This document shows positions 44,961-56,039 of a stretch of DNA of 64,000 nt, piece after piece. Location of the stretch: assembly GCF_023065955.2 (NCBI RefSeq), contig NW_026622997.1, positions 11,332,001 through 11,396,000 of the forward strand, given 5' to 3'. A program made the position numbers and the translations under genes. The notes under the pieces are model-generated. The model saw only the letters and a list, made by a program, of their open reading frames with translations, searched no databases and had not been told where the DNA came from. The number at the start of each line of letters is the position of its first letter. Positions within the stretch are counted from its first letter, which is position 1. Source of the stretch: Ursus arctos (Eukaryota; Chordata; Mammalia; Carnivora; Ursidae).

Positions 44961-45289
44961 TTAAGAAGATTCTCACCCAGGTCAACAGGGGAGATACAAG
45001 AGACAGCTCCTCACCATAGGCTTGTGTCCTGGGGAACTGGAGACCAAAACAGGTGACCATCTCTAGGAAAATGGATTTTAAAACATGGTGGAGAATGCTA
45101 CGAAGCACAACGTGTGGCTTAGAACCACTGTGGACGGCAACGTGGAGGGCCGTTTGCTGAGCAGAAGGGTAAGCCTCACAATAGTCTCTACTGGACAAAA
45201 CCAACTCTGTACATTTCACACACGACATAAACACACATAGAAACTGAAGACATGATGTATTTTACACACAAGTCATGCTTCAGGTGAAG
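44961..45289. other. No gene or repeat recognised
   Basis: The minus-strand 132-codon frame at 44836-45234 overlaps the MER5A and is unassigned. Confidence 0.35.
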
Positions 45290-45362
45290 CGTTCACATCC
45301 CCCATACCTAGCATGCTGCCTGGAATACAGTAAGCGGTCCATAAATGCCTTCCAAATGAATG
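45290..45362 (+). mobile_element. MIR/L2 3' end fragment, sense
   Basis: 'ctagcatgctgcctggaatacagtaagcggtccataaatgcc' is the shared 3' word pattern. Confidence 0.6.
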
Positions 45363-46074
45363 ACTTCATGAATGGAAAAACCAACAAGTGAGTTTATGAT
45401 AGCCGCTGTCGTCCCCTTGCTTTTTCATAGAATCTTCCTTCCACCCCACCAGGTGTGTTTGTGGGAGTCACCTTGGCCTACCCCATGGAGGATGCAGGCC
45501 TTCAGCGGCTACCTTGTGGGACCACATTACGTGGGTGAGTTCCAGGGTCAGCTTCATGGGCGTGCGTCCTGTGCTACCACACACTCAGAGCTCTGCACGT
45601 ACGGAATACTCTGCCTTCAGTGTCTTGAAATCCTTAGTAAATTTTTCACAACGGGTCCCTTTTCATTTGACACTGGGCCCTGTAGATCATAGAGTCTGGC
45701 CCTGGTGAGCCCCAGCCTAAATCATACAGCGTCCACCTACAGGAAACTCAAAAGAAACTAAGACACCACCACTGAACCACAGGACCGCCTGGCGTTTGCA
45801 GTGATAACTCTCAGCGGCCAAGGAATTTCTATTCCAAGGACGGTGCCCTTAAGATCACACCCTTTCCCCCTCGCTTCTGTGGGGCTGCAACCCCACAAAA
45901 TCCTCTCCTCGGAACATACAGCCAGCCCCAGAGAGAGCACGTTTCATGGAAATTTTGGGCACAGACCGCACACACGAAGATAACATACGCACAGTCTCCC
46001 TGTGTAATATAGCTTGGAACAGTGATCGGGTTTCCACAGACATTTTCCATTCCATTTTCTGGAAGAGAGAGAGT
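45363..46074. other. No gene or repeat recognised
   Basis: Frame 45372-45692 (106 codons) is unassigned. No repeat words seen. Confidence 0.35.
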
Positions 46075-46245
46075 GTAGCAGTGTTTTGGAAAGAACGTGG
46101 GTTTGGGAGTTAGGGGAAGCTCAATTTGAATCTTCCTTTTTCATTTAGTTGTATAAACTTGGGCAAGCTACTTAATTTCTTGGAACCTTAAAATTTCGTC
46201 TTTAAAGTAGGAACAACCATAAGATTGTTGAGAGAGATTATTTTT
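46075..46245 (+). mobile_element. MIR SINE, sense
   Basis: 'gtgggtttgggagttaggggaagctcaatttgaatc', 'aaacttgggcaagctacttaatttcttggaacc' and 'aataagg'-type 3' words in order. Confidence 0.75.
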
Positions 46246-46264
46246 TAAGAAAGGAAGGAGGGGA

Positions 46265-46399
46265 GGGGTGTCCGGGTGGCTCAGTCGGTTAAGTAGCCGA
46301 CTCTTGACTTGGGCTCAGGTCGTGATCTCAGGGCTCCGTGCTCCGTGGGAAATCTGCATGAGATTCTCTCTCTCCCTCTGCCCCTCCCCGCCATAGTCG

Positions 46400-46430
<31 letters not shown>

Positions 46431-46458
46431 AAATAAATAAATAAATCTTAAAAAAAAA
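46265..46458 (+). mobile_element. CAN-SINE, sense
   Basis: Head 'ggggtgtccgggtggctcagtcggtt', 'gactcttgacttgggctcaggtcgtgatctcagggctcc', a CT-rich body with (CT)n at 46403-46430 and an aaataaataaataaatc tail. A short internal deletion after 'cagggctcc' removes part of the usual body. TSDs aagaaaggaagg- (about 46248) and aagaagaagaagg (about 46459) are A/G-rich, so inconclusive. Confidence 0.9.
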
Positions 46459-46692
46459 GAAGAAGAAGAAGGGGAGGGAGGGACAGAGAGAAGGGAGGGA
46501 TGGAGGAAAGGCTAAACATCTCATGTAGACTCTGAAATGTTATCAGCAAATGGGAACTTTACTCCTTGATCCTCTTTTACTCTCATTTCAAAAGACAGCT
46601 CCCTGTGGCACTCTGAATTGAACATCGTTTTTCTCTAGTCCCTTAAACCCACTCTCAGACAACCCCTACCACTTCAGGGCACAGGATATTCT

Positions 46693-46896
46693 TTTTTTTT
46701 TTTTTTTAAGATTTTTATTTATTTATTTGACAGAGATAGAGACAGCCAGTGAGAGAGGGAACACAAGCAGGGGGAGTGGGAGAGGAAGAAGCAGGCTCAT
46801 AGCGGAGGAGCCTGATGTGGGGCTCGATCCCATAACGCCGGGATCACGCCCTGAGCCGAAGGCAGACGCTTAACCGCTGTGCCACCCAGGCACCCC
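46693..46896 (-). mobile_element. CAN-SINE, arctoid-type subfamily, antisense
   Basis: Same body as the copy at 954-1145: 'gagatagagacagcc', 'acacaagcagggggagtggg', 'catagcggaggagcctgatg', 'cttaaccgctgtgccacccagg'. It has a T16 tail complement and an exact 17-bp TSD agggcacaggatattct at 46676-46692 and 46897-46913. It forms an inverted pair with the SINE at 46265, 234 bp away. Confidence 0.95.
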
Positions 46897-46913
46897 AGGG
46901 CACAGGATATTCT

Positions 46914-48299
46914 GATCAAATCTATTTTGATCAGAATCTCTTTCCTGGCGTGTATTCTAATCCCACACAAATATTCAGGAGACACTTTCAGACTACTTTT
47001 AATGATTCTTCATGCTTCCTGAACTCCTTTTTCTCACTGCTCCCCATTATTTTTACACCATCTCAGGCCCTCCCCAAATAATCCCCAGCCCACCACCCAC
47101 GGTCCCTCAATCCACATTCCCCTTCCTGATTCTCCAGCCCTCCTGGGTGGCAAAGAGAGGCCCATCTCGCTTCCTGGCCTCCCTGCAGCCTAGGGACCAA
47201 CACAGCAGAGAAAAACCGCACAGGTACATTAGATAAGCGTAGCCCTGGGCTGATAGCAGCTCTCGGTTCACCTGAGCTGGTGGGGAGGCTGAAAATACTG
47301 TTGTCTATAGAGCAAACACGTCTGGGTTTTGAATTGCTCCTTGGCACTGACCTGGATCCTATCACCTTGTCATACATCCTTTGCTATAAAGAGAAGAGTA
47401 ACCACATTCACCCACCTCCCAGGGGACTCAGAGAACAACCAGTAAATTGTTAGGAGTAAATGGTGCTCTTTTTATTATGTATTTGCTATTCCAGGAAAGA
47501 CCAGTTACCCTATCATGGGCTGCCTCTTACAAGCAATTAAAAAAGGAGGGAGTTCAGGGAAGGAGAGATAAGGAGGAATTTCTAAACCAGAAAAAAAAAA
47601 ATGATTAAGTTTGTACCCAGTTTAAAATTTCATTTACCCTAGAGCAAAACGAAATCCAACCCATTCCCGAAGATATGAGACTCCTTGAAATAATGTGGTC
47701 TATGAGGAAAGAGCCGACAATGGTTTTGCAGTTAATAAAATTTCAGAGCCTGCTTTCGCTGAGGTATGAACCTGACTCTGGAGTATTTTTTCCGTGTCCA
47801 GATGTTGGTAATGAGGGTATCAAGGACGCTGCTGTCTGAACGGGGATATCATCCAATCCGCAAACAGGCTCTCTGATCGTGCGTAAGGTGTCCAGGGTAC
47901 GTTTTAAAAGCTATTTTGCATGCCATTCGGCTTCTTTCCTTCCCAGCTAAACAACCACCGCCGTTTTTGCTGACTAAACATGACTTTAATCAGGAAAGTT
48001 AGGCTGGGCCTTCAGGAAATCAAAACTAAGGCCAATTTTCCTTTTCTTTTCTTTTTTAACTATTCATCTCCACTCTCTGGCCCCATTGGTGGTTTTATTC
48101 CATGAGCTTCCACGAGTGTGGGAAAGTCCTGAGTGCACTTGCGGGGTAGACAGGTGGTGTCTGAACACTACCGAGATGAAGAACCGAGATCGAGTCGAAA
48201 GGGAACACGGGCCTCAGGAAAGGCAAATGGGCCATTAATTCATATTTGCTTTGTGCTTTACAATTTACAACATGCACAAATCATTTCGTGTCACTGGTT
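46914..48299. other. No gene recognised
   Basis: Unique-looking, AT-richer after 47380. The 104-codon minus frame at 47063-47377 is unassigned. Confidence 0.4.
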
Positions 48300-48512
48300 C
48301 TTTATTCCGTGGCTTTCAAACCTTTTCAACCTTTATACATCATGACCCAGTGTGTCAGGCACACGCACACACTCTCAGGCGCGTGCTCACACGTTACCCT
48401 GTGCAACGCACAGTGTTTTCTATTTTATCCATTTGTGTTCTTTAAAAGTGCCCGTCACAGCCGTCTAACCTGATTTTACAACCCACTGATGGGCTGTAAC
48501 CTAAGCTCTCAA
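48300..48512. mobile_element. hAT-Charlie-type DNA transposon remnant
   Basis: 'gtggctttcaaaccttttcaacctttatacatcatgaccc' at one end and 'ttacaacccactgatgggctgtaacc' near the other are typical of non-autonomous hAT-Charlie elements. A CA-rich middle expansion lies between. Family uncertain. Confidence 0.55.
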
Positions 48513-48984
48513 TCACCCTTTTAGTCAGTGGGCCGAGGAGTGTCCCCCGGCAAAGGTTCTCCGCCCGACCCCACTTCTGAGCAATTCCCTGCATTCTCAG
48601 CCTAGGAGCCTGAGACCTGCACTTTCTCAACTACCTCGCCAACTGGATTCCAGTGTAGTTTCTGCCAAGACGGTGCCCTTGTGCAAGATTCGGAAGGCAG
48701 GAGAGAGATGGAAAGCATTCTTCCCCGAGCAGCAGCCAACTGCGGGCGTTGTAAGCATGGGTTTTTGCTGGGGCCAGAGGATGCCGCGGGCCCTGGCCGG
48801 GCAGCACTGGCCGGTTCCTGGGCCTCGGGGTGGAAACAGCAGCTCCCTGACTCAGCTGGAAGCTGGTGGCTGCCTCGCAGCTTCCACTCTCCCAGTCTGT
48901 CCTGCGGTTTTGAAGCCCCTCATTCCCCGTTTAAATGCCATTTGGTTTCAAATACAGCTCACTGTTTTCTTAGGGGAGGCTCAG
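48513..48984. other. No gene recognised
   Basis: GC-rich unique-looking sequence. Frames at 48673-49196 (132 and 171 codons) overlap each other in two phases and extend into the MIR, so they are unlikely to be exons. Confidence 0.35.
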
Positions 48985-49085
48985 GGGGTACAGATGGGTC
49001 CCCATTTTTATTTTTGCAGAAACCAAGACTTAAAGAGGTCAAAGGACCGCTGGAAGGTCACACGGTGCTAAGTGGCAAATCTGTC
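48985..49085 (-). mobile_element. MIR SINE fragment, antisense
   Basis: 'cccatttttatttttgcagaaaccaagacttaaagaggtcaaaggacc' and 'gaaggtcacacggtgctaagtggcaaatctg' match MIR reversed in order. Confidence 0.7.
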
Positions 49086-50033
49086 ACTTGGCTCGAGTTT
49101 TTCAAGGACAAACTCAGCAACCTTTTCTACCACAGCCGTCTATGTGTCCAACGAAGTCGTTGGACGCTATGTTTTGTTCATAAGAAGTTACACTAACTTC
49201 CAATCTAAAGCTCTTGAAGATGGTCCCAATGTGCCCCCTGGTTATCTTTCTCTCTTTAATTTTGTCAAATTAAATTTCATTCTTTGGCGCCCACATCAAA
49301 CGACTCTGACCTTTCCTTTCCGTGAATTGCGACCTTTGGAATTTTTGACCTCTGTTAAAGGACACAATTCTTCTCTTGCTGTTTAGAAGTACATCTTTTT
49401 TTCCAAGCTAGGTTTTAAGTGACTTGAAGAGAGGAATCCTCTTTCAGCTTTCTTGTGGGTCTCCCTATTATATTTCTTAGCTTTCTTTTCTGTGGAAAAT
49501 AAGCAATAGATATCCAAAAAATACAGCAGCTCAACTATTCTATATTGCATGGCTGCCATTTTACCAAATATCAGGTCACAATAAAAGATTAACATCAATC
49601 AGTTCATAACTTCTAAAATGTATGAGTGAGAAGAAGACCCTCTCTACAAGGCAGTTTGGGAAAAGGAGAATTTTATTCAAAGGGTAGAATTCAGGTGTCT
49701 CCTCCCACAACAAAAACGGGGTGTCATCAACCAGGAAGATAAAGGAAGTATATACAGCTCTGCTGACAAAGAGGGAAAGTTATCCTTAGTGGATTCCAAC
49801 CACCTGTACTAAACGCCTACCTTCATTTTTCCTTGATTTAATTTCTTCAACTCTATAGGTTTTATATTGTGAATAATTTTGGAAGGCACTCTCAAGCCCT
49901 TTGTAAAATGAGACAGTGTTTAACTAAATACTTCCATTTGCACCCACCATGCACTCACACTGGGATCCGGAAAATGTTTCCTGGGCTTGAGCTCTGACCG
50001 GCCATCTAACCCTAAAGCCAAAACCTTTCAGAC
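49086..50033. other. No gene recognised
   Basis: Contains a 104-codon frame at 49072-49386 with no recognised domain and an 18-base palindrome with a 2-base spacer at 49146-49165. AT-rich after 49400. Confidence 0.4.
49146..49165. repeat. Perfect 9-bp inverted repeat, 2-bp spacer
   Basis: gtccaacga / tcgttggac with spacer ag. Short, could be chance. Confidence 0.8.
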
Positions 50034-50215
50034 CAGCGGGTCTCCAAGTGTGGTCACCAGGCCAGTCGCTTCAGCATCACCTAGGAACTTGTTAGAAATG
50101 CCCGTTCTCAGGCTCCGCCCCCAGAGCCAAATTGGAAACTCTGGGGTGGAGACTGCCAGGTGACTCTGGTAATGCCAACATTGGAGCTGGTTGCTTTAGA
50201 CGTTTGAACTGAGCC
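50034..50215 (-). mobile_element. MER5A-like hAT-Charlie element, antisense
   Basis: 'caagtgtggtcaccaggcc', 'cagcatcacctaggaacttgttagaaatgcccgttctcaggctccgccccca' in order and 'aaactctggggtgg' match reversed MER5A closely. The 3' part is truncated. Confidence 0.88.
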
Positions 50216-50269
50216 ACAAACACATCCCTCCCCCAGCATGCATGGCCACTTTAGCTGCGACCCTCATGG

Positions 50270-50408
50270 CTGTATAAAGCAAGAGGGACTTCAGAATTCA
50301 GCAGAATTGGGTTCAATGCCACCCTCTGACATGCGGGATGACCTTGTGTAAGACTGGGTCTCCCAATCTGTAAAACAGAAACCTTCATGCTGCTCAGCCA
50401 GGCTGTTA
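50270..50408 (+). mobile_element. MIR SINE, sense
   Basis: 'ttcagcagaattgggttcaatgcc', 'gatgaccttgtgtaagactgggtctcccaatctgtaaaacag' in MIR order. The 3' end is cut by the L1 insertion. Confidence 0.75.
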
Positions 50409-50424
50409 GAAAAACTCAAAGCCA

Positions 50425-50534
50425 CTGGGTGTTATACGCAACTAATGAATCACCGAACTTTGCATCAGAAACCAGGGATGTACTGTATGGTGACTAACAT
50501 AATATAATAAAAAAAACATTAAAAAAAAAAAAAA
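50425..50534 (+). mobile_element. Very short 5'-truncated L1 3' end with exact TSD
   Basis: Just the last ~110 bp of a carnivore L1 3' UTR ('ctgggtgttatacgcaactaatgaatcacc', 'gatgtactgtatggtgactaac', then an A-rich tail). It is bracketed by a perfect 16-bp TSD gaaaaactcaaagcca (50409-50424, 50535-50550). It landed in the MIR/unique boundary and must be relatively recent. Confidence 0.93.
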
Positions 50535-50734
50535 GAAAAACTCAAAGCCATGCTGATCAATGCTAGCAGGCATTCCCTTTCTATTATAAAACCCCACGGC
50601 CTTTTCGTAGCATTATGAAGGCAGGCCCTGGCTTTCAGTGACACAGCCTGCATTTTTCTCTCCACGAGAACTGCAATCCACTTCAGCTGACAGAGGAGTC
50701 AAACACAAAATCGGGATAAACATGAAGAAGCATG

Positions 50735-50945
50735 AAGTGCACAGTGAAGAAAGTAGAAGACGCGGAAGAGAAAAAAGAAAGAACGAGAGAAAGGCACAAA
50801 GTAGAACAAAAGAGCCAAGGGAACTAGGAAAAGAAGGGAAGACCAATAAAGAAGGGGGAAAGTAAACCGGAAGTAGATAGGGGATGAGGAGATGGAGGGG
50901 GAAAGAGGAAGGGAAAAGGAGGCAGAGAAAGGACAGGAAAGTAAA
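50735..50945. repeat. Purine-rich (GA/GAA) degenerate tract
   Basis: About 210 bp of mostly A and G with scattered pyrimidines. It causes a Lys/Glu/Arg-rich false frame at 50638-50865. Confidence 0.8.
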
Positions 50946-51295
50946 GCATCCGGGTCCAGCTGGGACTCTATCTCATTACCCTGTTTCCTTCAAGCTGCTT
51001 CTCAGGCTGGAAAGTGGCCTTGTGTCTGGAAAAAGCCAACAGCATCCTACACACATATGTTCCACCTAATTCCTGACAGTGGAGGCCCGTGCTCCTGCAG
51101 ATGGGGGCGCAGGCCCAGGCAGCTGCCCCGTGTGGCAGGACGGACGGCTCTGGGACTCCTGTCCCACTACCTCTCCCAGTCCAGGGCTGGAAAGCAAAGT
51201 GCGTCCGGATTCTTGCTATTTCCAGTCTCCTCACATTGCTTCCTCCCTGAGCTTTTCCTCCCCTAAGCCAGCTTTGTCTGCAAGGGCAAACAGCC
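50946..51295. other. No gene or repeat recognised
   Basis: Frames up to 160 codons overlap on both strands. No domain recognised. Confidence 0.35.
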
Positions 51296-51360
51296 AACTC
51301 TTCTAATGAAAAGAGGAGAGAGGGAGAGACGGAGGGAGGGAGGAGAGGAGAAAGAGGAAA
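51296..51360. repeat. GA-rich tract
   Basis: Imperfect gagaggg/ggagggag repeats. Confidence 0.8.
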
Positions 51361-51483
51361 ACCCCGTCCTTGTTTGCTCTCTAACTCTTTGACTTCAAAC
51401 ACAGCACCTCCACAGCTACACACCCTGCCCACACGCGGATGTTTTTCCACGGGTGTCTTTTTTCCTCTTTCTCTCTTTCACGT

Positions 51484-51509
51484 TCGATTCCCTTTCTAAA
51501 GGGAATCGA
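51484..51509. repeat. Perfect 12-bp inverted repeat, 2-bp spacer
   Basis: tcgattcccttt, spacer ct, aaagggaatcga: 24 of 26 bases are palindromic, with no known family ends nearby. A transcription-factor dimer site or chance palindrome is possible. Confidence 0.85.
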
Positions 51510-53345
51510 TTCAACCCGAGGCTCTCACGGGGGAAGATAACTCAGGCTGCCAGGAGAAGGACCGTCATGTCTGGAAATCACACAAGGAATTAGGAGAAAC
51601 CACGACTTTGCCTCGCTCGCAGAGTCACATAAAACATGTTCGCACTTGGGAAGAGACAGGTGCGAAGAAAAGAAAAGCCTGTGCAACCCACTCCTTCATT
51701 CCTTGCTGTCCCCCGAGGGACAACCCCTGGGGGGGCTGCCTTGCTGCCTAGCCTGCCGTTCAGGCCCCGTGGACCCAGAGGTCTCTAACTCGCCTCCTGT
51801 CCAGACCCCGGCCCACACCCTGCCCGCCTCCTCTGCTCTGCCAGACAGCTCCACCACATGATAGCTCTGACTTACCTACCACCGACTGGAGCTCAGACAT
51901 TTTTAAGAGAACCAGGAAGAGGAAGAAAAACACACACGAATAGCGCATGTCCCGTCTATACAAAGCCGATGAACGGAGCAAGCCTCACATGAAAAGTAAG
52001 AAAGCAAAATAAGGCTGCATAACGCTGTTCGAGGCGTTTATAGCTGTGGCTTTGGAACATTTTCTCCCACTTCGTTTTGGCAGCGAGAAGGGCTCTAGAA
52101 GCACCCTGAGGTTTAAAAATGGCCCAAGCGTTATGGGATGGGGTGAGGGGGAATGTTAAGATTATGGAAGGGGGGCTGCACGGAAGTGGTGGTCTTCCAC
52201 CCACGGGAGAGAACTCGCTTTGTACTTCACCACGGTTCAGCGGAGCCCCTCCATCATGGCCAACATGGATGGTTTCGGGGTCTCACCTTGAAAGAAACTG
52301 GAAATCCGTGCATCTTTTGCTCTTCCCCAGAAGCAGAACTCAGCCACTAGGGCAATGCATTGGGGAAACAGACTTCCCAGGCTTCCTGTTTAAATCTGTC
52401 CAAGGAATGATATTTACAAATATACCAGACTGGTATGAGTCACTCAAAACGCTCAGAGCATTTCCAGTTCCTTTTTAAAGGCAAACAAGCACCATCCCTT
52501 CAGGAACTGCCGTTGGGAAGGGGTGAAGGCTCGGCGCCTTCGCTGCCAGGGGATTCTCTCTGCACTTTTACCTGGCCTTCTACACAAGGAATGATTCCCT
52601 TGGAAGAGGGAGGAATGCAGCACGTCTCCAGCCCAGGCCAGCTCTCCCACATCCTCCTGTCTCCAACCTCCTTTCTACCTACTCCTCAAAAAGATGCCCT
52701 CCTGAGCCCGGCCAGGGCCAGCTTCCGGCACCCCGACCACCCCCAACCAAGAGGAGCAGTGATATTTTTTTTCCCCTTTAAAAGACAAAGAGCTACTTTT
52801 CTATTCCCCTCCCTTAGAGCAGAAAATCCAAAGTTATTAGATAACCCAATACTGTGCAATGTAAATTATTGCCAGTGTCCCCTGAGAGAGAGAAAATAAA
52901 ATGACCCAAAGCCGCTGGAATTCCTTAGTGTTCAAAGGCCAGCTCTGAAATAGCAAACTTAGGATGGAACTTTACACGTTCAGGTAACTGGACCCAAATA
53001 TGAGGTGGCCCTTACCTTACTAGAAATATCCATATCTAGAAGGCTTGGGTGAGCCTTTCCTCGTCAGGGAATTCACAGTTTCTTGGAAGCAGAGAACTCT
53101 ATTATGGAAGGTTGGGGGTCCAAGGAGAGGTACCCGGGGATTGTTTTGAGGTCGTTCATGTTCTGGGAGCCTCACCTGTTCTCTAGCCTTCCGAAGCCAC
53201 AGAATGACTTGAGAAGGGCTCCAGGCACCAGTTTTCAAATGCTAACAATGTCCTTCTGATGCCCATGTGTCCAAAAGCTCATAGCTACCTTTCCCTTGAA
53301 TAAAACCAGGATTTAAAAGTCATGATTGTAATTTTACAAGGTTTT
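51510..53345. other. No gene recognised
   Basis: Unique-looking sequence. The 154-codon frame at 52435-52899 has no recognised domain and stops within an A-rich region. Confidence 0.4.
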
Positions 53346-53362
53346 AAAAATATATATGATAG

Positions 53363-53566
53363 AGGAATGCCTGGGTGGTGCTGTCTGCTGAGTGTCTGAC
53401 TCTTGGTTTCGGCTCAGGTCATGATCTCAGGGTCATGGGATCGAGCCCCACACTGGGCTCCGTGCTCAGCACGGAGCCTACCTGAGATTCTCTCTCCCTC
53501 TCCTTCTACCTCTCCTGATTGTGTTCTCTCTCTAAATTAAATAAATAAATCTTCAAATTTATATTT
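53363..53566 (+). mobile_element. CAN-SINE, sense
   Basis: 'gaatgcctgggtggtgctgtctgctgagtgtctgac', 'tttcggctcaggtcatgatctcagggtcatgggatcgagcccc' in order, a CT-rich body and 'taaataaataaatcttcaaa'. TSDs are AT-rich and imprecise (taaaaatatatatgata versus taaaaattatatctaaa). Confidence 0.88.
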
Positions 53567-53569
53567 TAA

Positions 53570-53632
53570 AAATTATATCTAAATATAATATATATAATAT
53601 ATAAATATATTATATATATAATAGACTTTAAT
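53570..53632. repeat. (TA)n-rich low-complexity tract
   Basis: Sixty bases of A and T almost exclusively between the SINE and the antisense L1. Confidence 0.9.
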
Positions 53633-55330
53633 TTTTAGAACAGTTTTAGATATACAGAAAATTAGAGAAGATCGTACAGTGTCCCCATACACCTGACACC
53701 AGTTTCTCCCATTATTAACATCTTACATTAATATGGTACACGTTATAATTAATGAACTAATAATATTGATACATTGTTATGAAGGAAAATCCACAATTTA
53801 TCCAGATCTCCTAAATTTCCCTCAGTTTGTATTCTCCCTCCACCCATCCCCCAGGTCCCACATTACATCTCATGGTCCTGTCTCCTTAGGGTCCTGTTTG
53901 CTGCGATGGTTTCTCAGACTTTCCTTTTTTTGATGAGCTTGATGGTTTGCAGGAGAACTGATTCGATATTTTGTAGAATGTCCCTCAGGTGTGTGTGTCT
54001 GATATTTTTCTCATGATTAGATTGGGATTCTGGTTTGGGGGGAGGAAGAGCACAGAGGTCAAGCGTCATTCTCATTATATACCATCAACATAACTTATCC
54101 CTGTTGACGCTGACCTTGACCACCTGGCTGAGGCCATCCCTGTAAGGTTTCTCCACTCTCAAGTGCTGCTTCCTCCTTTTTCCATACCCTATTCTTTGGA
54201 AGGAGGTCTTGGACATGTCCTAGAAATGCCAGCCTGAGAATGCCAGCTGCCATAGGATTCTCTGTCCCCAGCCACTGTTTTGTCCTCCTACCTCAGGCCA
54301 GAGTAGGACTCCCTCCAAATCCCACCTGCACCTCTGGCCACAGAAACCATATCCCCGTTACCCTCACTTGCCCAGGGCCTCAAATCACACCTCGGTCCTG
54401 CCACAACCAGGCCACACGTGTATCAAGGACCTATAGACCCAAGGTTGGCAGGACTCCGCCACTTGAAACAAAGAAAAGGCTCCTTAAATTCTAGGAGTGT
54501 CCTTGCAACCCACCCCAGGGAGACTCTGACAATTCACAATCATGTTTTTTTCCCATACCCTACCTACTCTTTGGAAGGAGGTCAGTCCTTACCTGGGCGG
54601 TTCTGCTCCACCTCCTTGAGGGTAAAGTGTACAAGTATTTGGCATTCTTATGCATGGAGATTTGTCTATCCTCCCTATTTGCTTATTTATTCGGTTATTT
54701 ATTTATATTAGTCCGGACTCATGAAGATTCACACTATACTTTGGGTTGTAGTCCAGTACTACTTTTGTGTTGCTCAAATGGTTCCAGCTTTAGCCACTGA
54801 GAGCTCTTTTGCTTGGCTCCTGTGCCCCTCTAACATACCCCCTCATTTTGGTGGGGGACAGAGAAGGGAGGGGGCCTTCCTGACTTTCTGGCATTAGAAG
54901 TTGCTCATCTTGTATATTTCTTACCCCAGCCCTCACTCTCCAAGAAGCCCTGGTTCTTTTTAGTAGAGGATGGTATGAGAAATCAAGATCGGGACCTAGG
55001 TGTACTCACTGATACCAGAGTATCTTTTTTTGTTGTTGTTGTTGTTCCCTTTTTTGTTTTTAGGCCCTGTCAGAGGACAGCCCAAAGAAATATTTGTGGT
55101 TATACCAACCACATATATACACACATCTATGAATACTTCCATATGTAACTATCTATATGGATGTTAAGTAAAACATGATTTTTTTACTGACTTCTCCAAC
55201 TCTAACCATTTTTGCCTTCTCCCCTGCAGAACTATAAATACCCAGTCCCATGGTAAGAAACCTGGCTCCTACCATCCACCATCCTTTTATTTAATGTTCC
55301 ATTCCAGTATCTGTGTATACAGGCATCATA
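53633..55330 (-). mobile_element. Old L1 (L1M-type), antisense, long remnant
   Basis: In order: 'tttaatttttagaacagttttagatatacagaaaatt', 'ttttgtagaatgtccctcaggtg', 'ttctcatgattagattgggatt', 'tttatattagtccggactcatgaagatt', 'tgctcaaatggttccagctttagcc', 'gctcatcttgtatatttcttaccccagcc'. This is the reverse complement of an old L1's 5'/internal section. A TTG-rich patch lies at 55027-55060. There is no usable ORF. Confidence 0.75.
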
Positions 55331-55334
55331 ACAG

Positions 55335-55429
55335 GGCACCTGAGTGGTTCAGTCGGCTAAGCGTTCGCCCCCGGTTTTGGCTCAGGTCGTTATCTCAGGG
55401 TTAGAATCTCAGGGTTAGAGATCCGAGAT
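55335..55429 (+). mobile_element. CAN-SINE, 3'-truncated, sense
   Basis: Head 'gggcacctgagtggttcagtcggctaagcgttcgcc', 'gttttggctcaggtcg', and then the sequence stops without a CT-rich body or A-tail. The word atctcagggttaga is tandemly duplicated at 55392-55405 and 55406-55419. Confidence 0.8.
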
Positions 55430-56039
55430 TAATTTAGCCAAGCATCTTTTTCCCTGTTAGGTTCTCAGTTTTTACTTTAAAATGTTTAAGGGGATACATT
55501 CTAAATTTTTTTAATTCCTCAATGTTTATTATAATGAGTCAATAATTTAGAGATACATAAAGAAGAATATTTAATCATCAGCCCCACTTCCCTGTACCCA
55601 CCTCCTTAGATGTGGGCCACTAAGACCGCAGTTCTAGCCCTCTGCTTAAGAAACCTAAGCCTCACCAATGAAATAGGAGTCTTCGGGGCCAAGGACTCAT
55701 GCCCACTTGGCTGTCTGCAACTCCTTTTAGACCATATTCCAGGTACCAAGGATACCAGAATTCCCTGCTTCAAAAGACCTCAAGCCCTCTCCCAGGACCA
55801 GAGTGAGCTTCCCCTGGGGCCTATTCTTCCAAAGGCAGCCTGGCCCAGGATGGGGTGCACTCACAGGCTCCAGGAGCCGTTGTGGGGAGTGGGCGGGCTA
55901 GGGTGCCAACACATATGTGCACGAAGTCTCTTCAGGTCCACAGGGAGCTGGAGTAAAGAGCTGGGGAGCAGACAACGCCAAGCTTCTATCTTTCCTCTCT
56001 CCTTGGGCCCACTACCTCTGGGCGTTAAAGGCAGGCCTG
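55430..56039. other. No gene recognised
   Basis: AT-rich then GC-rich. The 148-codon frame at 55610-56056 has no recognised domain. Confidence 0.35.

Noticed and set aside
48673..49196. 132- and 171-codon overlapping frames
   Set aside because: Two phases are open at once and the frame runs into an antisense MIR remnant.
50638..50865. Basic 75-codon frame (Lys/Arg/Glu-rich)
   Set aside because: Lies entirely in a purine-rich tract and shows no known motif.
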